DNA of 30,611 nt from Nitrospinota bacterium (GTDB taxonomy: Bacteria > Nitrospinota_A > JADGAW01). The stretch spans positions 1-30,611 of the forward strand of contig JADGAW010000004.1 of assembly GCA_015231815.1 (NCBI GenBank), in the 5' to 3' direction. The notes beneath the pieces were generated by a model. That model worked only from the letters and a program-made list of their open reading frames with translations, had not been told where the DNA came from and did not search any database. Shown here in pieces: positions 16,951 to 24,296 of the stretch; the stretch's first letter is position 1, and the number at the start of each line of letters is the position of its first letter. A program made the translations under genes and the position numbers.

Positions 16951-16967
16951 ACTTAATGGAATTAAGT
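16951..16967. promoter_or_regulatory. palindromic operator candidate between era and znuA
   Basis: ACTTAAT-gga-ATTAAGT is a perfect 7-bp inverted repeat. It sits 56 bases before the znuA ATG, just upstream of a possible promoter with TAAAAT at 16994-16999. The position is right for a metal-responsive (Fur/Zur/MntR-type) repressor, but I do not recognise the exact motif. Confidence 0.4.
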
Positions 16968-17023
16968 CATATTCTGATGAATTATTTCTCAGGTAAAATA
17001 TTCTTATTTAACGAATCATTCCT

Positions 17024-17956
17024 ATGCCTATCAAATTCCTCATTTTTTTTATCTTTTTTTCCCTTTATTCATTCCCGGTATGTGCGGAAAAAGCAAAAAT
17101 TATTGTTTCTATTTTTCCTCTTGGTGAAATTGTTCGGGAAATAGCTGGAGAAACAGCAACTGTCAAGGTTCTTATTAAAGGTAATATTTCACCACATGTT
17201 TATGAACCATCCCCTAAAGATGTCATTGACCTCCAGGCATGTGATTTATTTTTTCTTATTGGTCTTGATATGGAACATTGGGCAGAAAAACTGATTAACA
17301 GCAAGGATTATAAAGGTAAACCACCAATACTAACCGGCAATGAAATTTTAAAAATTAAGGAGAACCACCAACGTGGTAATTATTCCGAGCATCAACATAA
17401 TGGAACAAATCCTCATGTTTGGCTTTCTTCTTTTCTAACAGAAAAGATTGCAAAACTAGTTTATATGGAGCTTTTAGAGTTTTTTCCCGACAATCAAAGA
17501 TACTTTCAAAAAAACTATGATAATTTTATACAAAAAACGAAGGCACTCAATAATCATTTTTATCTCTTAAAGGAAAAACTTCAAAAACTAAAAGTTCGTA
17601 TAGTAACATTTCATGGCTCCTTTCATTATTTCTTTCATGGCTTGGGTTTTAAAAATGTCAGAGTTATTGAGCAATCACCAGGGAAAAAGCCCTCACTAAA
17701 ACTCATTAAAGAACTGATTGATTTTTTAAATGAAGGGGAAATAAAAGCTGTTTTTACAGAACCACAATTTTCAGGAAGAATGGCAAGAACATTAGTTAAG
17801 GAAACGGGGGCAGAAGTTGGTGTCCTTGACCCAATAGGCAATGCACAACGGTTTAACAGTTACTTTGAATTAATGGAATATAATTTACGTGAAGTGGAGA
17901 AGACAATTGCTCCTCAGGAAAAAAATATTTTTGATAAAAAGGCTAAAGTCCTCTGA
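17024..17956 (+). CDS. znuA: zinc/manganese ABC transporter substrate-binding protein (ZnuA/TroA type)
   Basis: A 310-residue periplasmic metal-binding protein of cluster A-I. A hydrophobic signal peptide ends near V-C-A at 21. The expected ligands are H58 in S-P-H-V-Y-E, H131 in N-P-H-V-W, H197 in V-T-F-H-G-S-F, and D269 in L-D-P. Between the first two is a short histidine-bearing loop (about 115-126, with four histidines or fewer), much smaller than the metal-sponge loops of enterobacterial ZnuA. The ligand set favours zinc or manganese; which one is not visible. The permease partner is probably the gene at 26681-27517 on the other strand; the ATPase is not in the window. The palindrome upstream could be the metal-repressor site. 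Confidence 0.88.
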   Translation: MPIKFLIFFIFFSLYSFPVCAEKAKIIVSIFPLGEIVREIAGETATVKVLIKGNISPHVYEPSPKDVIDLQACDLFFLIGLDMEHWAEKLINSKDYKGKPPILTGNEILKIKENHQRGNYSEHQHNGTNPHVWLSSFLTEKIAKLVYMELLEFFPDNQRYFQKNYDNFIQKTKALNNHFYLLKEKLQKLKVRIVTFHGSFHYFFHGLGFKNVRVIEQSPGKKPSLKLIKELIDFLNEGEIKAVFTEPQFSGRMARTLVKETGAEVGVLDPIGNAQRFNSYFELMEYNLREVEKTIAPQEKNIFDKKAKVL

Positions 17957-18015
17957 ACGTTAAGCCGAAAAAGTAAATACGTTTTAATTTTTTTCGGCAT
18001 CCAAGAGACTACAAG

Positions 18016-18044
18016 TTGACATTTTTTTCTGTAAGGTGTAATTT
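18016..18044 (+). promoter_or_regulatory. sigma-70 promoter for the rod/hook-type gene
   Basis: TTGACA (18016-18021), a 17-base spacer and TAATTT (18039-18044) form a good housekeeping promoter 43 bases before the ATG. I see no sigma-28 or sigma-54 flagellar promoter in this gap. An inverted repeat, GCCGAAAAA (17964-17972) with TTTTTCGGC (17990-17998), lies just upstream and may end the znuA transcript, although no T-tract follows it. Confidence 0.6.
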
Positions 18045-18086
18045 TGTTTTACTCTCTTTTGGTAAACAACTTCTAATTAAAGAAAA

Positions 18087-18797
18087 ATGATTAATTTCGG
18101 CAATAGTTTAAGCGGCTTAAACGCAGCATCAACTCGCTTGGGTGTTGCAGGAAATAATCTTGCAAACATCAACACCAACGGATACAAAAATCAAAATGTT
18201 ACCAATGCCACAACTCTTACGGGGGGAGTAAGAACATCCTCTGTTACCAGTGATTTATCTCAGGGACCAATAACCGTAACAGGAAATTCCTTTGATCTTG
18301 CGGTAAACGGAAGTGGCTACCTTTCTGTAAACCTACCGAATGGAAATACCGGATATACCAGAAGTGGAACCCTGCAGATAAATAATCAGGGCAACTTAAC
18401 TGATGTGAATGGAAACACGGTTAACCCCGGAATTAATGTTCCAGGCAACGCAACATCTCTTTCTGTTAACAGTAACGGTGGAGTAACCGCTATGGTTAAC
18501 GGTCAACCGCAAAATCTGGGTCAAATTTCCCTAACAACCTTCAGTAACCCAGATGGTTTAAATTCTCTTGGAAACAGTTTATTTGCAGAAACAAATACTT
18601 CAGGGCAACCAATTACCGGGGTTGCAAATGAAGGGGGAAGAGGAAGTTTTGTTTCAGGTGGAGTAGAAGCATCAAATGTTAATATTGCCGAAAATATAAT
18701 CAACCTCATTCTCAGTAAAGCCAGTTTCTCTGCAAACATTAAAAGCATTCAAGCTGGAGATGAAATCACCAAATCAGCCCTTGATATTGTTGCTTAG
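18087..18797 (+). CDS. flagellar rod/hook-family protein (FlgE/FlgF/FlgG-like), isolated
   Basis: A 236-residue axial protein of the flagellar rod/hook family. The N-terminal rod motif is clear: G-L-N-A-A-S-T-R-L-G-V-A-G-N-N-L-A-N-I-N-T-N-G-Y-K (about 10-34). The middle matches the FlgE/F/G core (D-L-A-V-N-G-S-G-Y-L, then G-Y-T-R-S-G-T-L-Q-I-N-N-Q-G-N-L). The C-terminus carries the S-G-G-V-E-A-S-N-V-N-I-A-E-N-I-I-N-L-I block and a final heptad helix. It is a little shorter than FlgG (about 260) and much shorter than typical FlgE. No other rod or hook gene lies beside it, and the promoter looks housekeeping. It could be a basal rod part or a paralogue used elsewhere; the FapA-like gene 7 kb away is the only other flagellum-linked gene. 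Confidence 0.78.
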   Translation: MINFGNSLSGLNAASTRLGVAGNNLANINTNGYKNQNVTNATTLTGGVRTSSVTSDLSQGPITVTGNSFDLAVNGSGYLSVNLPNGNTGYTRSGTLQINNQGNLTDVNGNTVNPGINVPGNATSLSVNSNGGVTAMVNGQPQNLGQISLTTFSNPDGLNSLGNSLFAETNTSGQPITGVANEGGRGSFVSGGVEASNVNIAENIINLILSKASFSANIKSIQAGDEITKSALDIVA

Positions 18798-18806
18798 GTT
18801 CCACGT

Positions 18807-18826
18807 TGCCCTCATTTGATGGGGCA
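18807..18826. terminator. weak hairpin between convergent genes
   Basis: TGCCC-T-CAT and ATG-GGGCA form an 8-bp stem with a bulged T and a 3-base loop in the 30-bp gap between the rod-type gene and waaA. Neither side has a real T-tract, so termination is only suggested by position. Confidence 0.35.
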
Positions 18827-18827
18827 T

Positions 18828-20111
18828 TCACTTTGATGGAAGAAGAGCGGTTATTTCCTGAACATACTTTTCGATGGTATTGCTTTTTGTTTCGAGAGCT
18901 TTTTGCAGGGTCGCACCCTTTGCTTTTGCTTTTTCAGGAGAGAGTGTCCATTCTTCAAAAACATCAATAACCTCCCCGGCAGTTTGGCACATTTCAGCTC
19001 CGTGCTGTAAAAAAAAGTCTGCTTCCTCCTGAAAATTAGACATATCATTACCAAAAACGATTGGAATTCCCTGAGAAATAGGCTCAAGAAGGTTTTGCCC
19101 TCCTTTTTCCACCAAGCTGCCCCCGATAAAAGCTCCCTGAGAAATAGAAAGACAGTCCATGAGAACACCAAAGATATCAACAAGGACAATCTCATAATCT
19201 TCATGAGGAAGGGTCTTCTCAGAAAACTTTATATAAGGAAGTTCAAGAGATTTTAATAATTCTTCAATTTCAGGAACTCTTATAATATGCCGTGGAGCAA
19301 TAATTATTTTTACTTTTTTGTTATCTAAAATCTTTTTACCTTTTTTCACCATGGCATTAAGTAAAAGTTCCTCCTCACCCTCCCTTGTACTAATAAAGGT
19401 TATGTAGCTATTGTCACTCAGGTAAAAATAAGGCTTCTCTCCTTTGTTGATAGTTTCAACAGAATATTTAATGTTACCCAGCACCTTTACCTTCTTTTTA
19501 TCAATGAAATCTCCAATTCTTTGTGCATCTTCATCACTTCGCATAAGACAACTATCGTAAAAGCTAAGGGTAGTTTTTAAAAATAATGGATTTTTTGTAT
19601 GGTTTTTATATGCTTTTTCTGAAATCCTGCCATTTACGAGAATTACTTCACCCCCATTTTTTTTTACGGTATTTACTAAAACTGGCCAAAACTCAGATTC
19701 CACCGTAAATAAAAAGTCTGGATTAATTTTTTTTACCAGTCTGTTCATAAGAAAAGGTAAATCAAGAGGGAGAAGAAAAAAACCGTTCAGGTTTTTATAC
19801 TCCTTTCCCATCTCATAAGCAGTAGCAGTAAAAACAGAAAGAATAACATTTGCTTTGGTTTTTTTCTGTAATGCTTTAATGAGCTGCATAGACAGTTTCA
19901 TCTCTCCAATTGATGAGGCATGAAACCAAATTGTTGGTAAGCTTTCATCACTGTTTACCGCAATATTTTTGAGGTTAAACACTCTTTGGTTAATTTCTTT
20001 CTTTACTCGTGAATGGGTGAAATAAAGAAGAACAATAAAAGGAGAGAGTAACAGTAAAAAAAGGTAGATGGTAAAAACATAAAAAAGGTATAGATTTTTA
20101 CCGTTCATCAT
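18828..20111 (-). CDS. waaA: Kdo transferase (lipid IVA 3-deoxy-D-manno-octulosonic acid transferase)
   Basis: A 427-residue inner-membrane-anchored GT-B glycosyltransferase that adds Kdo from CMP-Kdo to lipid IVA on the cytoplasmic face. There is one N-terminal anchor helix (about 8-31). The catalytic region H-A-S-S-I-G-E places the proposed base at E70. The CMP-Kdo-binding half has P-R-H and the diagnostic G-G-S-L-V-E-K-G-G-Q-N-L-L-E-P, followed by V-F-G-N-D-M-S-N-F. Length matches (about 415-430). Two ATGs in tandem (20111 and 20108) could both serve. It follows the MFS gene after 56 bp on the same strand. With kdsA this shows the cell makes Kdo-containing LPS. The number of Kdo residues added cannot be read from the sequence. 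Confidence 0.95.
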   Translation of the reverse strand: MMNGKNLYLFYVFTIYLFLLLLSPFIVLLYFTHSRVKKEINQRVFNLKNIAVNSDESLPTIWFHASSIGEMKLSMQLIKALQKKTKANVILSVFTATAYEMGKEYKNLNGFFLLPLDLPFLMNRLVKKINPDFLFTVESEFWPVLVNTVKKNGGEVILVNGRISEKAYKNHTKNPLFLKTTLSFYDSCLMRSDEDAQRIGDFIDKKKVKVLGNIKYSVETINKGEKPYFYLSDNSYITFISTREGEEELLLNAMVKKGKKILDNKKVKIIIAPRHIIRVPEIEELLKSLELPYIKFSEKTLPHEDYEIVLVDIFGVLMDCLSISQGAFIGGSLVEKGGQNLLEPISQGIPIVFGNDMSNFQEEADFFLQHGAEMCQTAGEVIDVFEEWTLSPEKAKAKGATLQKALETKSNTIEKYVQEITALLPSK

Positions 20112-20167
20112 TCTTAGTGTTGTATGCAGTTAAAATTTAATTCTTTCTGAACTTTATTCTTTGTCGT

Positions 20168-21376
20168 TTATTGAGGAGTTTTATCGTGTTGTGAATGATT
20201 CTCAACAACCTTAAAGGGTTGTAGCCGGGAAATAAAATAAATCGATACAAGGCCGAGGAAGAAAAGGATGAAAAAAGTATAGGGAGGGTTATATCCGAGA
20301 AAAACTCCACCTATTGCCCCTCCAACAAAAGTTCCTAAAAACTCAGAGGTATTATAAATTCCGAGGGAAGTACCCCTGATATTTCTGTTGGAACGCTTGC
20401 TTACCCCTGATGGAAGAAGAGCTGAGAGAGCATTAAAACCGATAAAAAATAAAACAAGTCCTCCATAAACTATTTCAATTCTTCCTGCTGAAAAAGCAAA
20501 AAATAAGAAGGAAACACACATCACTGCGGAACAGAACATCATTGATGCCTCTTCCTTATTTTTTCTGTTGGCAAAAATAATAACAGGCGGTAAGAAAATA
20601 GCACTAATCATAAAGACTGAGATATAGACCTCCCAGAGATCTCCAACAGCGAAAAATTTTTCCAAATAAAAAGGTACTGAAACAAAGGTAGCAGTAAGTG
20701 AAAGGTGTATAAAGAAAATTCCATAGTCATAAACGAGCAAATCCTTAACCTTTAAAACATTCCCCACCTGATTGAAGTTAAGCTCAACTTCATCCCGGAA
20801 AGGATGTTCTTCAGGGTCTTTCATAAAAAAAACGAGGTAGAGTATTGCAATAATAATTAAGCAAGCAGTTATCAGGAATATTCCCGGAACTCCAAAATGA
20901 GCTGCAAGGTAAGGGCTGACAACAAGGCTTGCGGCAAAAGTAATTCCAATTGAAACTCCCACCAGCGTCATTGCTTTAAGACGATTTTCATCTGCAGTAA
21001 TATCTGCTATATAAGCCATAATTACAGAAGCTACAGCCCCTGAACCTTGAAGAACCCTTCCGGCAAGCATTACATATATATCCTCAGCTTGAGCACACAC
21101 AACGCTTCCAATGGCGAACAGAAATAATCCTGCCACCAAAACAACCTTTCTTCCATATTTATCACTCAGCATACCAAAGGGAATTTGCAGAAGAAGCTGG
21201 GAAATTCCATAACTTCCCAAAGCCATTCCAATAAGAAAGGGAGTTGATCCTTCAAGTTTTGCTGCATAAAGGGCAAAAACAGGAAGTAAAAGAAAAATTC
21301 CCGCCAGTCGCAATGAAATAATTATCGCTAAGGAAACAGTGCCTTTAATTTCTGATGGAGTAAATTTGCTCGTCAT
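20168..21376 (-). CDS. MFS transporter (drug-efflux-like)
   Basis: A 402-residue major facilitator with about 12 transmembrane helices. Motif A, G-M-L-S-D-K-Y-G-R-K, lies between helices 2 and 3 (about 67-76), and a weaker copy with R-K-N-K-E-E lies between helices 8 and 9. The helix 4-5 region has R-V-L-Q-G-S-G-A-V-A-S-V, the motif seen in proton-antiport efflux families such as YajR and Bcr types. The substrate is not determined. It is upstream of waaA on the same strand, and read-through is possible, but nothing ties it functionally to LPS. There is no C-terminal soluble domain as in full-length YajR; the protein ends after helix 12 with a short histidine-containing tail. Confidence 0.85.
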   Translation of the reverse strand: MTSKFTPSEIKGTVSLAIIISLRLAGIFLLLPVFALYAAKLEGSTPFLIGMALGSYGISQLLLQIPFGMLSDKYGRKVVLVAGLFLFAIGSVVCAQAEDIYVMLAGRVLQGSGAVASVIMAYIADITADENRLKAMTLVGVSIGITFAASLVVSPYLAAHFGVPGIFLITACLIIIAILYLVFFMKDPEEHPFRDEVELNFNQVGNVLKVKDLLVYDYGIFFIHLSLTATFVSVPFYLEKFFAVGDLWEVYISVFMISAIFLPPVIIFANRKNKEEASMMFCSAVMCVSFLFFAFSAGRIEIVYGGLVLFFIGFNALSALLPSGVSKRSNRNIRGTSLGIYNTSEFLGTFVGGAIGGVFLGYNPPYTFFILFFLGLVSIYFISRLQPFKVVENHSQHDKTPQ

Positions 21377-21477
21377 AATAGCTTCAATTAAATTAGATTA
21401 TTTTATATGAATTACCTTAATATAAGGGATTTGAAGAGCAAATAAATGATTTATTAGGCAAAAATATATTTTTTACG

Positions 21478-21505
21478 TTGATTTAACTGACAATAAGGTT
21501 ATAAT
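21478..21505 (+). promoter_or_regulatory. promoter of the cold-shock gene with long leader
   Basis: TTGATT (21478-21483), a 16-base spacer and TATAAT (21500-21505) form a good sigma-70 promoter. Transcription would start near 21512, leaving an untranslated leader of about 130 bases. Such leaders are typical of cspA-type genes and often fold differently with temperature. Confidence 0.6.
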
Positions 21506-21642
21506 CTGTACTTTATTACCAACACATTAACACAAGCAGTAAGTAAGGAATTAACGTCATAAACCATGAATAGAGAAGTATCTGTTACGTTTTTGAGTTG
21601 TCGTTATTTACAAAAAATCCCGAGGAAAGGAGGGAGTAACTC

Positions 21643-21843
21643 ATGGCAACAGGAACTGTAAAATGGTTTAATGACAAAAAAGGTTTTGGTTTTATTACAC
21701 CTGAAGAAGGCGAAGATGTATTCGTACATCACAGTGCAATTCTTGCAGACGGCTACAAGTCTTTAAACGAAGGTCAAAAAGTTGAGTTTGAAACGCAACA
21801 AGGTCCAAAAGGAGCTCAAGCAGTAGATGTAAAACCGTTATAA
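21643..21843 (+). CDS. csp: cold-shock protein, CspA family
   Basis: A 66-residue single cold-shock domain, an OB-fold that binds single-stranded RNA and DNA and melts RNA structures. RNP1 is K-G-F-G-F-I (13-18) and RNP2 is V-F-V-H-H (26-30); the start M-A-T-G-T-V-K-W-F-N is the family's standard N-terminus. The ribosome binding site AGGAGGGAG is the strongest in the window, in line with high expression. It is monocistronic: a long leader upstream and a hairpin terminator right after the stop. Whether it responds to cold or is a constitutive paralogue cannot be told. Confidence 0.97.
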   Translation: MATGTVKWFNDKKGFGFITPEEGEDVFVHHSAILADGYKSLNEGQKVEFETQQGPKGAQAVDVKPL

Positions 21844-21852
21844 TTCATATCT

Positions 21853-21877
21853 AAAGGCCCGGTAACGGGCCTTTAAT
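21853..21877 (+). terminator. terminator of the cold-shock gene
   Basis: AAAGGCCCG (21853-21861), a GTAA tetraloop and CGGGCCTTT (21866-21874) give a perfect 9-bp stem 9 bases after the stop. The T-run is short and is followed by a run of eight C at 21879-21886. Confidence 0.85.
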
Positions 21878-21922
21878 TCCCCCCCCATAAGATTTTACCA
21901 ATCATTATAATTTTTCATCAAT

Positions 21923-21957
21923 TTCCACTCTTTTTATAAACTGTCAGAAAAGTGGAA
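21923..21957. repeat. inverted repeat upstream of hisC
   Basis: TTCCACT (21923-21929) and AGTGGAA (21951-21957) are perfect inverted copies separated by 21 bases, with extra T/A pairing inside. They lie 45 bases before the hisC start. Function is unknown; it could be an operator or a leader hairpin. Confidence 0.3.
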
Positions 21958-22002
21958 TTAATATCAGGTAAAATACCGACTTTTTATCTTTACCCATAAG
22001 TT

Positions 22003-23097
22003 ATGGAAAAACCTGAAGCATTACCCCATATTTCTTCTCTTATTCTCTACGAGGGAGGAAAACCTATTGAAGAACTTCAGAGAGAGCTAGGTCTTAAGGA
22101 GGTCATTAAACTCGCATCAAATGAAAACCCTTTGGGAACCTCTCCCAGAGTAGCACAATTTTTTAAAGAAAATGACTTTAATTCGGCTCTTTACCCGGAT
22201 GGAAGTGGTTATTACCTAAAAAACAAACTTGCTGTTAAATATAAAATTAAGCCAGAAAATATTCTTCTTGGAAATGGTTCAAACGAAATTATTAATTTTA
22301 TTGGGCAATGTTACCTTGAGTCAGGTACCGAAGGACTTTTTTCCGACAAGGCATTTATTGCTTATAGAATGTCTGTTGAAGCGGTAAGAGCTCAATGTGT
22401 TGTGGCGGAGACAGCCGACGGCTTTAGTCATTCTCTGGAAAACTTCAAAAAATGTATTAGCAACAAAACAAAAGTTATATTCATCGCAAATCCCAATAAC
22501 CCGACAGGAAACCTTTTGGATAAAGAGGAACTTCTTCAGTTTATACATGAAGTTCCGAAGCACATTCTCATTGTTTTAGACGAGGCATATTATGAATATA
22601 ACAATGAAGAGCTGTATATTAACAGCGTACAGGAGGCAGTTAGCAGAACAAACCTTTTGGTACTGAGGACTTTTTCTAAAATATATGGACTCGCTGGCTA
22701 CAGACTCGGATACGCAATTGCAAACAGTGAAATAATTAAAGCCCTCAACCATGTTAGGGAGCCGTTTAACATTTCTTCTCCCGGACTAAAAGCCGCTGAA
22801 ATTGCTCTTGATGACGAAGAGTTTATTGATAAAAGCAGGAAAAACAATACCGAAGGTAAAAAATATTTAGAAGAAGAATTTATTAAATCTCATATTGAAT
22901 ATATTCCCACCTTCGGAAACTTCTTTCTTGTCAATGTTGGTAACGGCATTGAAGTAACCAAAAAACTGGAAGCAATGGGAATTATTGTTCGCCCTATGGC
23001 AGGATATGGATTTAAGGAACATATACGAGTTACGATAGGAACTCCTCAAGAAAATAAGACCTTTATTAAAGCTTTAAATCAAGTATATAAGAAATAA
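22003..23097 (+). CDS. hisC: histidinol-phosphate aminotransferase
   Basis: A 364-residue PLP aminotransferase of fold type I, class II. It converts imidazole-acetol phosphate to histidinol phosphate in histidine synthesis. Marks in order: the N-terminal I-K-L-A-S-N-E-N-P-L-G (about 35-45), G-N-G-S-N-E-I-I (90-97), A-N-P-N-N-P-T-G (162-169), V-L-D-E-A-Y-Y-E-Y (191-199), and the PLP lysine K226 in R-T-F-S-K-I-Y-G-L-A-G-Y-R. The C-terminal arginine block (R-V-T-I-G-T) is present. No other his gene is near. The family also serves tyrosine and phenylalanine transamination in some bacteria, which remains possible for an orphan copy. The start codon lacks a clear Shine-Dalgarno. Confidence 0.93.
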   Translation: MEKPEALPHISSLILYEGGKPIEELQRELGLKEVIKLASNENPLGTSPRVAQFFKENDFNSALYPDGSGYYLKNKLAVKYKIKPENILLGNGSNEIINFIGQCYLESGTEGLFSDKAFIAYRMSVEAVRAQCVVAETADGFSHSLENFKKCISNKTKVIFIANPNNPTGNLLDKEELLQFIHEVPKHILIVLDEAYYEYNNEELYINSVQEAVSRTNLLVLRTFSKIYGLAGYRLGYAIANSEIIKALNHVREPFNISSPGLKAAEIALDDEEFIDKSRKNNTEGKKYLEEEFIKSHIEYIPTFGNFFLVNVGNGIEVTKKLEAMGIIVRPMAGYGFKEHIRVTIGTPQENKTFIKALNQVYKK

Positions 23098-23103
23098 TAG
23101 TTG

Positions 23104-23132
23104 CGTCCCCAGACAAAAGAAACCTGAGGACG
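23104..23132. terminator. candidate bidirectional hairpin between hisC and nifU
   Basis: CGTCCCCAG (23104-23112) and CTGAGGACG (23124-23132) pair with one mismatch over 9 positions in the 51-bp convergent gap. T-tracts are poor on both strands. Confidence 0.4.
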
Positions 23133-23148
23133 TTACACTTTTAACAGG

Positions 23149-24111
23149 TTAAACGCTGAGAACGTTAATTGAAGGGTCAAGTTTTTCCCGCAGAATATTT
23201 TCCATTGCTGCAAGGGTTTGGGTTGAACTGCCACATCCGCTACATGCACCAAGGTATTGAACATAAATATCGGTGCTTGAAGGGTTATCTTTTAAATCAA
23301 GAATGTCAACATTGCCACCATCTGCCATGAGGAAGGAACGAATATGTTCATCTACGACTTTTTCAACTTCCCTGAATTTTCTAACAGAGGACATTGATGC
23401 AAAGTCGCTTGTTGCAATGGATTCTTTTACCTTTTCCTGCTCCATTTCAGCCCTTGTGTCTTTAAGAATATCGACAAGATAATATTTTCTGGCTTCATGA
23501 CCTCCCGGTTTAATGCAGGATTTGCAAAAGCCACCGGCTTTTGTATAATCGGTAATTTCCTCAATGGTTTTCAGGTCGTTGAGCTTTATGACTTCTTTTA
23601 ATGTTGAAAGGGTTACACGGGCACATTCGCAAACCATATCATCAACTTCAAAAGCTTCCATGTCCACCCCTTTATAGATGGCCGCTGCTTTTTTAATAAC
23701 ATCATATGCCATTACGGAACAATGCATTTTTTGTGGAGGAACCGCTGGAACATCAGGGGTATCCCGTAAGGCATGTTCAACATCAATGTTTGTAATTTTT
23801 ACTGCTTCATCAACCGTTTTTCCGATACAGAGTTCTGCCATCATATCGGAACTGGCAATTGCAGTACCACATCCAAAGCTTTTAAATTTTGACTTTTTGA
23901 TAATGTCGGTTCCTTTTTCAACTGCCCAATAGAGTCTGACAGCATCCCCGCAACTTTCTGCTCCAAAATCAGCCACAACAAGTTTTGCCCCCATTGCTTC
24001 TGCTTCTTCTTCTCGAATTTCACCACGATTTGTGGGGTTATTCATTTTGTCTGATACCTTTTGGGAATATTCCTCCCAAATTGAACCGCCGATTAAATCA
24101 TCTTTTGCCAT
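23149..24111 (-). CDS. nifU: NifU, three-domain Fe-S cluster scaffold
   Basis: A 320-residue scaffold on which Fe-S clusters are assembled before transfer to target proteins. It has the full NifU order: an IscU-like domain (about 7-135) with cluster cysteines C54, C81 and C131; a central [2Fe-2S] ferredoxin-like BFD domain (about 155-205) with C161, C163, C196 and C199; and a C-terminal Nfu domain (about 245-320) with C290-x-x-C293. All nine cysteines are present, so it should be functional. AGAGG precedes the ATG. It lies downstream of nifS on the same strand, but a terminator stands between them. No nitrogenase genes are seen; in Campylobacterota this pair is the general housekeeping Fe-S system, and the same is likely here. 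Confidence 0.95.
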   Translation of the reverse strand: MAKDDLIGGSIWEEYSQKVSDKMNNPTNRGEIREEEAEAMGAKLVVADFGAESCGDAVRLYWAVEKGTDIIKKSKFKSFGCGTAIASSDMMAELCIGKTVDEAVKITNIDVEHALRDTPDVPAVPPQKMHCSVMAYDVIKKAAAIYKGVDMEAFEVDDMVCECARVTLSTLKEVIKLNDLKTIEEITDYTKAGGFCKSCIKPGGHEARKYYLVDILKDTRAEMEQEKVKESIATSDFASMSSVRKFREVEKVVDEHIRSFLMADGGNVDILDLKDNPSSTDIYVQYLGACSGCGSSTQTLAAMENILREKLDPSINVLSV

Positions 24112-24224
24112 TGTTTACCTCTTTGTTTAGATTTTATTAAGGGGGTTAAGAAGCCAAAGGAACAAGGCTTTATGTATCCTTTTTATGGCTTTTTGAATTC
24201 TCAATTTCTTTACCCCTTTTCATT

Positions 24225-24263
24225 AAAAACCGCATCACCCTAGCGGAGTCGAGGGTGATGCGG
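24225..24263 (-). terminator. Rho-independent terminator of nifS, with REP-like hairpin
   Basis: On the minus strand CCGCATCACCCT, a 10-base loop and AGGGTGATGCGG form a perfect 12-bp stem followed by five T. It lies 34 bases after the nifS stop. The loop carries CGACTCCGCT. The pattern 'AGCGGAGTCGAGGG' resembles a common dispersed palindromic repeat of bacterial genomes, so it may be a repeat that serves as terminator. Confidence 0.85.
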
Positions 24264-24288
24264 GCTCAGTTTTTTGTTTCGACTCCGC
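24243..24288. repeat. second inverted repeat overlapping the nifS terminator loop
   Basis: GCGGAGTCGA (24243-24252) and TCGACTCCGC (24279-24288) are perfect 10-bp inverted copies. The first copy covers the terminator loop and the first base of one terminator arm. The two stems compete, or nearly stack as a pseudoknot. Confidence 0.75.
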
Positions 24289-24296
24289 AAATACTG

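Noticed and set aside
18851..19204. 117-codon minus-strand frame
   Set aside because: It is an out-of-register reading inside waaA; the waaA frame carries the family motifs.
21879..21886. Run of eight C as a phase-variation tract
   Set aside because: It lies in non-coding sequence after the cold-shock terminator and not in a promoter spacer or reading frame that I can identify.
24225..24290. CRISPR-like or transposon-end palindrome
   Set aside because: There are no direct repeats with unique spacers, and one stem with its T-tract is explained as the nifS terminator.
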